From: Melioribacter sp.
GTDB lineage: Bacteria > Bacteroidota > Ignavibacteria > Ignavibacteriales > Melioribacteraceae
Direction: 5' to 3'
DNA: 54,125 nt
Assembly: GCA_003155655.1 (NCBI GenBank)
Contig: PMDS01000097.1
Span: forward strand, 97,251-151,375
The notes under the pieces are model-generated. The model was not told the DNA's origin, did not search any database, and was given only the letters and a program-made list of their open reading frames with translations. Shown piece by piece: positions 1 through 7,391 of this stretch. A program made the position numbers and the translations under genes. The stretch's first letter is position 1; every line of letters starts with the position of its first letter.

Positions 1-2
1 TC

Positions 3-800
3 AGAGGAGAAAAATATGATGGAGATTTCTTTGGAGGGAGTTCTGACTCTTCAGAGCGGCGAGATTCCTTCGATAATGAAGGCAAGACTAGTAGGAATGC
101 TCCCGCAAAGAGAACAAATAAAAAAGATGAACTCTTAGAATACGAAGAAAATCCATATGCAGAAGGAGGAGATAAGGACAGGTACCTTATAACGTACTCC
201 GATTTAATTACGTTACTACTTGGCCTTTTCATAATTCTTTATGCAATATCAAATATAGATTCGTCAAAGTATAAAAATGTTGTTGCAGCAATGGGAAACT
301 ATTTTGGTCATCAGTCAATTGTTCCTAAAATGGCTGATACAAAAGTAATGACAAAGCCAAAAGAAAGGTTACAGGATCAATTGAATAGACTGATAATAGA
401 CAATAATTATTCCAATTCAATTCAGTTAGAAGAAAATGAACGAGGAATTACAATTCACATTAGAGAAAATATATTATTTCCACCTGGAAGAGCAGAGTTG
501 AGTGATGCTTCAAAAATTGTATTAAAAAAATTGGCTACTGTAATTAAAACAATTCCTAACGATATTAGAATAGAAGGACATACTGATAATACACCGATTA
601 ATACATTGCAGTATCCATCTAACTGGCATTTATCTGCAGATAGAGCATTGAATACGGGGTATTATCTTTTAAAATCTGAAGGTATTTCTCCTGATAAAAT
701 AACAATTGTAGGTAACGGCGAATATAAACCTATAGCAGAAAATGATTCGCCGGAAAACCGTTCCAAAAATAGAAGAGTAGATATAGTAATACTTAAGTGA
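3..800 (+). CDS. MotB/OmpA-type flagellar stator protein, 5' end cut by window
   Basis: The reading frame is open from base 3, so the gene begins before the window and the first in-frame ATG at 291 is internal. Upstream of it the frame encodes a charged, Gly/Ser-rich stretch and then one membrane helix preceded by DRYLITYSDLITLLLG. The Asp at 201-203 sits where MotB carries its proton-accepting Asp. The C-terminal half (about 420-800) is an OmpA-type peptidoglycan-binding domain with EGHTDNTPI and NRRVDIVI motifs. A second MotB-like gene lies at 3023-3790, so this one may be an alternative stator subunit or a MotD-like protein. No separate MotA partner is visible next to it. fliW follows after 6 bases, which suggests one operon. 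The OmpA/MotB fold is certain; the exact paralog is inference. Confidence 0.88.
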   Translation, partial: RGEKYDGDFFGGSSDSSERRDSFDNEGKTSRNAPAKRTNKKDELLEYEENPYAEGGDKDRYLITYSDLITLLLGLFIILYAISNIDSSKYKNVVAAMGNYFGHQSIVPKMADTKVMTKPKERLQDQLNRLIIDNNYSNSIQLEENERGITIHIRENILFPPGRAELSDASKIVLKKLATVIKTIPNDIRIEGHTDNTPINTLQYPSNWHLSADRALNTGYYLLKSEGISPDKITIVGNGEYKPIAENDSPENRSKNRRVDIVILK

Positions 801-806
801 GTTAAT

Positions 807-1187
807 ATGAAAATACAAACACATCAATTTGGAGAAGTTGAATACTTCGAAGATAAAATAATGAACTTCACCACCGGCTTATTCGGTTTTGAAGATTTAA
901 AGCAATATTTATTCATAAAACCAGAGGATAGTTATTTTTATTGGTTAAATTCAATTGAAAGCTCAGATTTAGCATTTCCGCTATTTCCGGTACGTTTAAT
1001 TGATGAAAACTACCCTCAGGAAGAAAATAATGAAGCATTTGGTATTGTTACATTAAATTCTGATCCTCTTAAGATAACAATAAATCTTAAGGCACCGATA
1101 TATATCAATCAGAATGATAAATCGGTTTTTCAAAAAATTATTGATACAGATAAATATCCAGTTCACTATAATTTATTTTCAGAATAA
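807..1187 (+). CDS. fliW: Flagellar assembly factor FliW
   Basis: This 126-residue protein matches FliW in length and motifs: an early GxVEYFEDKIMNFTTGLFGFE segment, a central region ending in FGIVTLNSDPLKITINLKAPI, and a short C-terminal tail. In the known family FliW binds free flagellin and CsrA in a mutually exclusive way. When flagellin is exported, FliW is released to bind CsrA and relieve repression of flagellin translation. csrA starts 8 bases downstream, the classic fliW-csrA pairing. The flagellin gene in this same window has a CsrA-like hairpin in its leader, which fits that circuit. Confidence 0.95.
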   Translation: MKIQTHQFGEVEYFEDKIMNFTTGLFGFEDLKQYLFIKPEDSYFYWLNSIESSDLAFPLFPVRLIDENYPQEENNEAFGIVTLNSDPLKITINLKAPIYINQNDKSVFQKIIDTDKYPVHYNLFSE

Positions 1188-1195
1188 AGGGCAAT

Positions 1196-1432
1196 ATGCT
1201 AGTCTTAACAAGAAAAATTAACGAAGAAATTAAAATTGGCAAAGATATTACTCTAAAGATATTGGCAATATCTGAGAACCAAACGAAAATTGGAATTGAA
1301 GCACCTAAAGGGGTGCAAATTTTCAGAAATGAGATATATTCCAGAGTAAAGGATAATGCAATTGAAGCTTCCAAGGCAAGTATCCAGAAAGCTTCTGATT
1401 TGAATAAGTATAAAATCAAAAAGGTTAATTAG
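1196..1432 (+). CDS. csrA: Carbon storage regulator CsrA
   Basis: The 78-residue protein opens with MLVLTRKINEEIKIG and continues with the ENQTKIGIEAPKGVQIFRNEIY core that is diagnostic of CsrA. CsrA is a dimeric RNA-binding protein that recognises GGA in hairpin loops and blocks ribosome access. The C-terminal tail beyond about residue 60 is Lys-rich and longer than in E. coli CsrA, as in flagellar-type CsrA proteins that contact FliW. It sits between fliW and a receiver-HPt gene with very short gaps, so co-transcription is likely. The flagellin leader at 23983-24063 is the best visible target. Confidence 0.97.
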   Translation: MLVLTRKINEEIKIGKDITLKILAISENQTKIGIEAPKGVQIFRNEIYSRVKDNAIEASKASIQKASDLNKYKIKKVN

Positions 1433-1435
1433 AAG

Positions 1436-2152
1436 ATGGATTTTGAAAACGAGAAAGTGAAGATTTTAGTTATTGATGACGCTGATATTATTCGCAGCTC
1501 GCTCAAAAAATTCCTTCAGGAATATGATCTTGATGTAATAACTTGTAGTGACGGCTTGGAAGGACTTCAAAAAGCAATTGAGCACAAACCAAAATTAATC
1601 TTTTTAGATTTACTTATGCCAAATCTTGATGGAATAAGGCTGTTAAGAGTAATGAAGGTGATGGAAGAACTAAAATATATACCTACAATTGTAATAAGCG
1701 GGCATACTGATAAAATAAATGTTCTTGCGGCAATGGAAGCTGGAGCTGAAAGAATTATCTCTAAACCGTTTACTAAGGAAATTCTTGTAAAAAATATTAA
1801 TGAAGTATTAGGAAATAATTTTCTTTCAAGCACAAAAAAATTTGCTAATCTAACCAGTTTAGAAAAAGAACAAATGTCTAAAGAACTGCGCAGGTATTTT
1901 GTCAACAGCCTTGCCAGTAAACAAGAAACAATAAGGCAATCAGTTATTAATAAAAATATAGAGTTGCTTAAATTAATTGTTCATGAATTAAAAGGGTCAA
2001 GCGGAACTGTTGGGTTCAGCCAAATATCTGAATCATGTAAAGAAATTGAAAAAATTCTTTTGTCATCAGATAATTCATGGACGGAGGTTGAAGATAAATG
2101 TTCGCAACTGATAGAGAATCTTCATAATGCAGAATTAACTATTCCTAAATAG
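1436..2152 (+). CDS. Receiver-HPt phosphorelay protein
   Basis: This 238-residue protein has an N-terminal receiver domain (about 8-125) with the acidic pair IDDAD, the phospho-acceptor Asp58 in IFLDLLMPNLDG, the Thr/Ser position VISG and a KPFT lysine. After a linker it has a histidine phosphotransfer domain whose HELKGSSGTVGF motif places the phospho-His at about residue 183. It has no DNA-binding output, so it probably carries phosphoryl groups between kinases and other receivers. It starts 3 bases after csrA and stops 10 bases before motA, so it likely belongs to the motor operon. The final target is unknown. Confidence 0.88.
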   Translation: MDFENEKVKILVIDDADIIRSSLKKFLQEYDLDVITCSDGLEGLQKAIEHKPKLIFLDLLMPNLDGIRLLRVMKVMEELKYIPTIVISGHTDKINVLAAMEAGAERIISKPFTKEILVKNINEVLGNNFLSSTKKFANLTSLEKEQMSKELRRYFVNSLASKQETIRQSVINKNIELLKLIVHELKGSSGTVGFSQISESCKEIEKILLSSDNSWTEVEDKCSQLIENLHNAELTIPK

Positions 2153-2162
2153 GATATAAAAA

Positions 2163-3023
2163 ATGTTTGTTATAATAGGGATAATAGTAGTAATTGCAGC
2201 GATAGTAGCCGGATTTACAATTGCCGGCGGAAATTTGGTATTGCTAATCCAGATTTCTGAATTTATAACTATTGGAGGCGCAGTTATTGGAAGCGTATTA
2301 ATTGCATCGCCATTACCGCTAATCAAGAAAATTATTGGAATGCTTCCGGAAGTATTTAAAAATTCAAGGAATACTAAAGAAGATTATATGCAAATGCTGA
2401 AGTCGTTTGTAGATCTTTTTATTATTGCACAGCGGGAAGGTCTTCTTGCAATTGAAAAACATGTAGAGGAGCCTGATAAAAGTGAAATTCTGACCCGAAA
2501 TAAAAAATTCATAGAAGATGAAAAAAGAAAAAACTTTTTTTGTGATACTATGAAAGTAATGCTTGCCGGATCTGTTCCACCTCATGAAATGGAAGGCCTT
2601 ATGGATGCAGAAATTGAGACCTTTGAAAAGGAAAACCGTCCTGTAATTGAAACAATAACAAGAGTAGGAGATTCACTACCCGGTTTAGGAATTGTAGCCG
2701 CAGTTCTTGGAATAATAGTAACCATGGCATCAATAAATCAGGGTGCAGAAGCAGTAGGTCATCACGTTGCTGCTGCCTTAGTAGGAACATTTTTGGGTGT
2801 GCTTTTAGCTTACGGATTTGTTAATCCATTAGCTGCAAATCTAAGTAACCTAATAGAAGATAAAATTCAAGATCTTAACATAATAAAGACCTTCATACTT
2901 GCATATGCAAAGGGAAATCCTCCATTTGTATCAGCAGAAATTGCAAGAAGAACTATTTTTTCTGACGAGCGCCCGACCTTTACAGAGCTCGAATCTTCCT
3001 TAAGAGGGAGAAAAGAAAAATAA
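2163..3023 (+). CDS. motA: Flagellar motor stator protein MotA
   Basis: The 286-residue protein has the MotA layout: two N-terminal membrane helices (one starting VIIGIIVVIAAIVAGFTIAGG), a large cytoplasmic loop with REGLLAIE and the charged rotor-contact region, then two further helices. The motif GDSLPGLGIVAAVLGII contains the conserved Pro near the proton channel. MotA forms the stator ring around MotB and turns ion flow into torque on FliG. The stop codon overlaps the motB start by one base (TAATG), so translation is coupled. Confidence 0.95.
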   Translation: MFVIIGIIVVIAAIVAGFTIAGGNLVLLIQISEFITIGGAVIGSVLIASPLPLIKKIIGMLPEVFKNSRNTKEDYMQMLKSFVDLFIIAQREGLLAIEKHVEEPDKSEILTRNKKFIEDEKRKNFFCDTMKVMLAGSVPPHEMEGLMDAEIETFEKENRPVIETITRVGDSLPGLGIVAAVLGIIVTMASINQGAEAVGHHVAAALVGTFLGVLLAYGFVNPLAANLSNLIEDKIQDLNIIKTFILAYAKGNPPFVSAEIARRTIFSDERPTFTELESSLRGRKEK

Positions 3024-3790
3024 TGGAAAGTACAAACGATTCCGCACCGGTAATAAAGAAAATTAAAAAGGTACAAGGCGGTCATCACGGCGGTGCGTGG
3101 AAAGTTGCTTATGCAGATTTTGTAACAGCAATGATGGCGTTATTTATTGTTCTTTGGGTACTTAGTCAAAAACCGGAAGTTATTGAAGCAGTTGCCGGTT
3201 ATTTTAAAGATCCGATTGGATTTTCATCTAAAAGCAAAATCTTAATTGAAGGAAAAACCAACCCAATGCCAGACGCTAACATTAAAGAAGAGATGCAAAA
3301 ACATGAAGCAGAAAAAGCCGAAATGGAAAACATGAAGGATAATCTAATAAAAGAAATAGGAAACGATACCGACTTAATGGGATTAGCAGATCAGGTAAAA
3401 ATTGAAGTTGTTAAAGAAGGATTAAGAATAGAACTAATAGATTCTGCAAATGATATTTTTTTTGAAATTGGTACGTCAGAAATGAAACTTAAAGCTAAAA
3501 AGCTTTTGTTAAAAATTGGGATGGAAATATCAAAACTAAAAAATAAAATAATTGTAGAAGGACATACAGATTCAAGACAATTTCATAATATTGGAACTGG
3601 ATACACAAATTTTGAGTTGAGTTCTGAACGAGCTCTTTCTGCAAAAAGAGAATTGGTTGTAGGCGGATTACAGGAAAAACAGATTGATGAAGTACGCGGA
3701 TATGCGGATACACGCCTTAGAGATCCCAATGACCCGTACAGTTTTGTAAATAGAAGAATTAGTATTACTGTTAAATATAATAAACCATGA
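3023..3790 (+). CDS. motB: Flagellar motor stator protein MotB
   Basis: The 255-residue protein starts with a short basic cytoplasmic segment, then HGGAWKVAYADFVTAMMALF, in which the Asp is the expected proton-binding residue of the single helix. A linker rich in Glu, Lys and Met follows. The C-terminal OmpA domain carries IVEGHTDSRQF and VNRRISITV and anchors the stator to peptidoglycan. Coupling to motA by a one-base overlap supports the MotAB assignment. The following receiver gene overlaps its stop by four bases. Confidence 0.95.
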   Translation: MESTNDSAPVIKKIKKVQGGHHGGAWKVAYADFVTAMMALFIVLWVLSQKPEVIEAVAGYFKDPIGFSSKSKILIEGKTNPMPDANIKEEMQKHEAEKAEMENMKDNLIKEIGNDTDLMGLADQVKIEVVKEGLRIELIDSANDIFFEIGTSEMKLKAKKLLLKIGMEISKLKNKIIVEGHTDSRQFHNIGTGYTNFELSSERALSAKRELVVGGLQEKQIDEVRGYADTRLRDPNDPYSFVNRRISITVKYNKP

Positions 3791-4215
3791 ACCTTACAAA
3801 AAAAATATTAATAGTTGAAGATGATACATTTATGCAGGATTTTTATAAAGCTATCTTCAAAAAAATTGGCGGGGATATAATTATCCTTGAGAATACTAAT
3901 GATATAATTGAGAAAATTGAGAAGGGTGAAGTTGGTTTAATTATTATGGATATTAACCTTAGGAACACTTTTTTGGAAGATAAGCGGACTGATGGGATAA
4001 AATTTGCTCGATATTTAAAACAGTATTTTTCAGAAATGAATATTCCAATATTGTTAATAACGGCCTACCCGGTATCAAGTTTAGGCGAAAATTTCCTTGA
4101 AGAAAGCATGGCTGATGATTATCTTATTAAACCCATTGTTGATTATAATAAATTGATAGAAAAAATAAATAATTTGGTGTTAAAAACATATGAAAGACAA
4201 AGTTCTTATCGTTGA
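3787..4215 (+). CDS. Single-domain response regulator
   Basis: The 142-residue protein is a lone receiver domain: acidic pocket VEDD at 10-13, predicted phospho-Asp55 in LIIMDINLRN, a Thr in LLITAYP and the conserved Lys in DYLIKPI. Between the Asp and the Thr it has an unusual insertion (FLEDKRTDGIKF). With no output domain it should act by protein contact, like CheY. The ATG overlaps the motB stop by four bases (ATGA), and the next receiver gene begins 26 bases before this one ends, so the set is tightly coupled. Whether it binds the flagellar switch cannot be told from sequence. Confidence 0.85.
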   Translation: MNLTKKILIVEDDTFMQDFYKAIFKKIGGDIIILENTNDIIEKIEKGEVGLIIMDINLRNTFLEDKRTDGIKFARYLKQYFSEMNIPILLITAYPVSSLGENFLEESMADDYLIKPIVDYNKLIEKINNLVLKTYERQSSYR

Positions 4216-4843
4216 GGATGAGAAGGATACACGCTTCATCCTCGAAAAACTATTATCGAGAAATAATTATGAGACAGCAACTGCAGTTAATGGTGAAGAA
4301 GCATTAGAAATTCTTAAGACTTTTTCTCCAAAAGTTGTGCTGGCGGATTGGACAATGCCAGTCTTGGATGGATTGGCACTGTGTAATATCTTAAAGAATG
4401 ATGAAAGTAATAAACTCATATATTTTATAATACTTACTGCCAGATCTTCATTGAAAGATAGAATAATGGGGTTGGACGTAGGAGCTGACGACTTTCTTGT
4501 TAAACCGGTTGAAAATCAGGAACTTCTGGCACGTATACGCTCGGGAATAAGGATTTTTAATTTGCAAAGTGAATTACGCAACATTGAACATTCCAAAGCA
4601 GTAGTAGAAATGGCTTGTACTATTGGTCACAAAATCAATAATCCTTTAAGCAGTTTGGTCCTTTCTGTAAAAAATATTGAAAATGAAATTGCCAAGGAAG
4701 ATAAATCAAAATTCCAGGAAGATTTTTCATCGGTCACTGAATCAATAGAACGGATCAAAAAATTTGTAAATGAGCTGATTCATCTTCAAAATCCGGAAGT
4801 AATAAACTATTTTGAAGAAAATCGTATGATAAAGACAGATTAA
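4190..4843 (+). CDS. Receiver protein with histidine-kinase-like dimerisation domain, no ATPase
   Basis: This 217-residue protein has an N-terminal receiver (1-120) with VEDE, phospho-Asp53 in LADWTMPVLDG, a TAR motif and VKPVE. It is followed by a helical domain containing CTIGHKINNPLSSLVLSVKNIE. That motif resembles the H-box HEINNPLS of HisKA kinases, placing a candidate His near residue 147. The protein then ends without any N, G1 or G2 box, so it cannot bind ATP in the usual way. It may be phosphorylated by, or dimerise with, another kinase such as the one at 5538-7388. The start at 4190 lies inside the preceding gene. Confidence 0.8.
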   Translation: MKDKVLIVEDEKDTRFILEKLLSRNNYETATAVNGEEALEILKTFSPKVVLADWTMPVLDGLALCNILKNDESNKLIYFIILTARSSLKDRIMGLDVGADDFLVKPVENQELLARIRSGIRIFNLQSELRNIEHSKAVVEMACTIGHKINNPLSSLVLSVKNIENEIAKEDKSKFQEDFSSVTESIERIKKFVNELIHLQNPEVINYFEENRMIKTD

Positions 4844-4845
4844 TA

Positions 4846-4873
4846 TAAAATAATTGCCCTCTTCTTACGATAA
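4846..4873 (+). promoter_or_regulatory. Candidate sigma-28 (FliA-type) promoter
   Basis: TAAAATAA at 4846-4853 and TACGATAA at 4866-4873 are separated by 12 bases. The enteric FliA consensus is TAAAGTTT, 11 bases, GCCGATAA. The -10 octamer is identical to that of the flagellin promoter at 23970-23977. It lies 18 bases upstream of the gene at 4892 and directly after the end of the previous operon. It would place 4892-9254 in the late flagellar class. Confidence 0.6.
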
Positions 4874-4891
4874 TAAAGTGGAGAAGAAGGT

Positions 4892-5536
4892 ATGTTAGAA
4901 AAAATAGAAAATATTAAACCGGGTTCAGATTACAGACACTCAAGTACGCCCAATAAGAGTGCTCAAGCCTCACGTTATTTGAACTCTATTCATTCGACTT
5001 CAAGTGATTCATTCTCGCTTTCTCCTGCAACAGTTTTTTTATCGAGTATTCATTGGCAATTAAAAAATTTTCATAATGAAAATGATAAATTAACTATTTG
5101 TTTTTCTTTCGACGAGTTTGATTTTTCGATAAACATATTAATTGGTGAAATTTCTATAATGACAAATTTAGATTACGGAATAAAACGTAAGTATGGTGCT
5201 GCCAGAAATAATGCAGAAATATCGACAAAAATTTCTTCTCCACTATATAAAGATCAAAATCATAATATAGAAATCAAGTCGAGTTTACCTGTTTTACAAA
5301 ACATGTATAATTCTTTTTTATCGTTAAGTGAAAGCAGCAGTTCAACAAGTGCCGATGATTATTTTGTCAGGAAAATATTTTTAGAACTGGAGACCGGTCT
5401 ACATGACGAACTCATATATGTCAATAAGTGTCTTCTAAATTTCTTAGAAAAATATCTTTCATTAAAATTTAATCTTAAAAACTATACTGAAAATCAGCAT
5501 CTAATTTTGCAAGAACTGCAAATTAATAGAATTTAA
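4892..5536 (+). CDS. Unknown protein, first gene behind a sigma-28-type promoter
   Basis: I do not recognise this 214-residue protein. It has no signal peptide or membrane helix. The first 50 residues are Ser/Thr-rich and probably disordered; 50-120 look beta-rich; and the C-terminal third looks helical (LELETGLHDELIYVNKCLLNFLEKYLSLKF). AGGAG-like spacing (GGAGAAGAAGG) before the ATG supports the start. It is followed after one base by the PAS histidine kinase. Its promoter context suggests a late motility or chemosensory role, but no function can be assigned from sequence. Confidence 0.7.
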   Translation: MLEKIENIKPGSDYRHSSTPNKSAQASRYLNSIHSTSSDSFSLSPATVFLSSIHWQLKNFHNENDKLTICFSFDEFDFSINILIGEISIMTNLDYGIKRKYGAARNNAEISTKISSPLYKDQNHNIEIKSSLPVLQNMYNSFLSLSESSSSTSADDYFVRKIFLELETGLHDELIYVNKCLLNFLEKYLSLKFNLKNYTENQHLILQELQINRI

Positions 5537-5537
5537 A

Positions 5538-7388
5538 ATGCAAAATATAAATAATCAAAAAAATATTGCAGAAGAAACAGGCCTTGATTTTCAAAGCTAC
5601 GTTGAATTGCCAAATAACAATCCTCTTGTAATTGTTGCGCCAGATCTTAAGATTGTTTATTGCAATGAAGCATTTCACAGTAGTTTTGGACTGGAAATTG
5701 GACAAGAACTTTTTTTAATGAAATCAAATCCTGAATTCCTATACTTGTTAAAGGGATTTAGCAGTAGTCACTACAAAAACATTACTCTTGAAATAAACCT
5801 ATCTTCAGATAATAATGACTATTTAAACAATTATTCGGTTAGTATTGAAAGAATAGTAATTCGCTCAATTCAATATTTTGTATTAATAATAGAATCTCTT
5901 GAAAACAGAAAAAAGATTGAACAAAAAATTAATTCGTTACATAATGCTCTTGATAGAGGAAATGTACCAATTATTATTCTTGATCATGACCATCGTGTAA
6001 CGTATGCGACACGTTCATTTGAAGAATTAATAGGGAAGGATATTGATAGTATTTATAACCATTATTTGTGTGATGTAATAAATGAAGTTTTTGATGATAA
6101 AGACATTAAGAGCTTAGAATCTGCAATGGCAAATTTTCTCCATTGGAAAAAAGTAATTCCGCATTCACAAAAAAGACCTACACAATTCTGGGAATATAAT
6201 TTAAATCCAGTTAAAGGAGGAGAAGATTATCCTGAAAGCTATATACTCCTTGCCAATAATCTTACAGAACATATTGAACAGTCTAAAATGATTGAACGCT
6301 CTGAAAGAAAGCAGAAAATGATAATAAACAATATTTCTGATCTGTTGTTAATAGTAGAATCAACAAATAATTCTGTTTTGTTTGAAAATGCAAACGACAA
6401 TTTCTGTCAGATATTTGGTATAGATAAAAATAAAATATATTCGTTAAGAATTGAAGAATTTATACCGGAAGAACTTGTTGATTTGATATACAAATCGATG
6501 AGGGCTCTTTCAAAACAAAACACTCCATACTTTGAGTTTAGTTACAAACATGCAGATTACCGTCAGTATACTTGTAAGATTACGCGGACAAATGAACCAG
6601 AGCGCAATTCTGCAATTCATATCATAACAATGAAAGATATAACAGAAGAAATTCTTTCCCGTGACAAATTAAAAAAGGCGATTGTAAAAGAAATTCAATT
6701 AAATAAAATGAAGTCGGATTTTTTAGCAAACATGTCACACGAGATACGTACACCATTTAATGCAGTTGTAGGATTTTCTGAAATAATCGACGAAAGTATT
6801 GAAACAGGAAACATAGAAATTATTCGGGAGCTAATGGATTCGATGAAAGAAGTTCTTGACAGAGCGCTTAACCTGTTTATGAACATAACGGAGGTATCGA
6901 TAATCGAATCCGGAGACATAGAATTTGATATGGTTGACTTGAACTGTAATCAGATTTTAAGAAATGTTTATCACAATATTTATTCTGAAGCCGAAAAGAA
7001 AAAATTGAAGTTCATTCTTGAACTTGCCGAAGAAGAATGCATAATTGAAATAGATTGGGTAAAGCTGGAAAAAGTAATCCATTCATTAGTTGATAATTCG
7101 ATCAAATATACAAATAGCGGAGAAGTGCAACTCGCTTCCCGTTTAATAGATAATAAAGTTGAAATAATAATCTCTGATACTGGAGTAGGAATTGAGCAAG
7201 CCCAAGTTGAAAGATTATTAAAACCTTTTACACAAGAAGTGGAAGGATATACCCGTCCATTTGAGGGAGCAGGATTGGGATTAACTATTGCTTATAGATT
7301 AACAGAACTGATGGGTGGTACTTTTGAAATTAGGAGCCAAAAAAATATTGGAACAACAATAACAATCGTATTCCCATTGAGCAAATAA
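5538..7388 (+). CDS. Multi-PAS sensor histidine kinase
   Basis: The 616-residue protein has no membrane helix, so it should be cytoplasmic. The N-terminal 370 residues hold three PAS-like segments (about 20-125, 135-245 and 255-370), each with the usual VYCNEAF / VTYATRSFEELIG / NANDNFCQIFG type turns. A HisKA domain follows with the H-box FLANMSHEIRTPFNAVVGF (phospho-His401). The HATPase domain shows an N-box (VDNSIKYTN), a G1 box (DTGVGI) and a G2 box (GAGLGLTIA), so it looks active. Possible partners are the stand-alone receivers at 1436, 3787, 4190 and 27846. The ligand is unknown. Confidence 0.93.
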   Translation: MQNINNQKNIAEETGLDFQSYVELPNNNPLVIVAPDLKIVYCNEAFHSSFGLEIGQELFLMKSNPEFLYLLKGFSSSHYKNITLEINLSSDNNDYLNNYSVSIERIVIRSIQYFVLIIESLENRKKIEQKINSLHNALDRGNVPIIILDHDHRVTYATRSFEELIGKDIDSIYNHYLCDVINEVFDDKDIKSLESAMANFLHWKKVIPHSQKRPTQFWEYNLNPVKGGEDYPESYILLANNLTEHIEQSKMIERSERKQKMIINNISDLLLIVESTNNSVLFENANDNFCQIFGIDKNKIYSLRIEEFIPEELVDLIYKSMRALSKQNTPYFEFSYKHADYRQYTCKITRTNEPERNSAIHIITMKDITEEILSRDKLKKAIVKEIQLNKMKSDFLANMSHEIRTPFNAVVGFSEIIDESIETGNIEIIRELMDSMKEVLDRALNLFMNITEVSIIESGDIEFDMVDLNCNQILRNVYHNIYSEAEKKKLKFILELAEEECIIEIDWVKLEKVIHSLVDNSIKYTNSGEVQLASRLIDNKVEIIISDTGVGIEQAQVERLLKPFTQEVEGYTRPFEGAGLGLTIAYRLTELMGGTFEIRSQKNIGTTITIVFPLSK

Positions 7389-7391
7389 ACG

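Noticed and set aside
1138-1419. Minus-strand frame opposite csrA
   Set aside because: It overlaps csrA fully, and csrA is certain.
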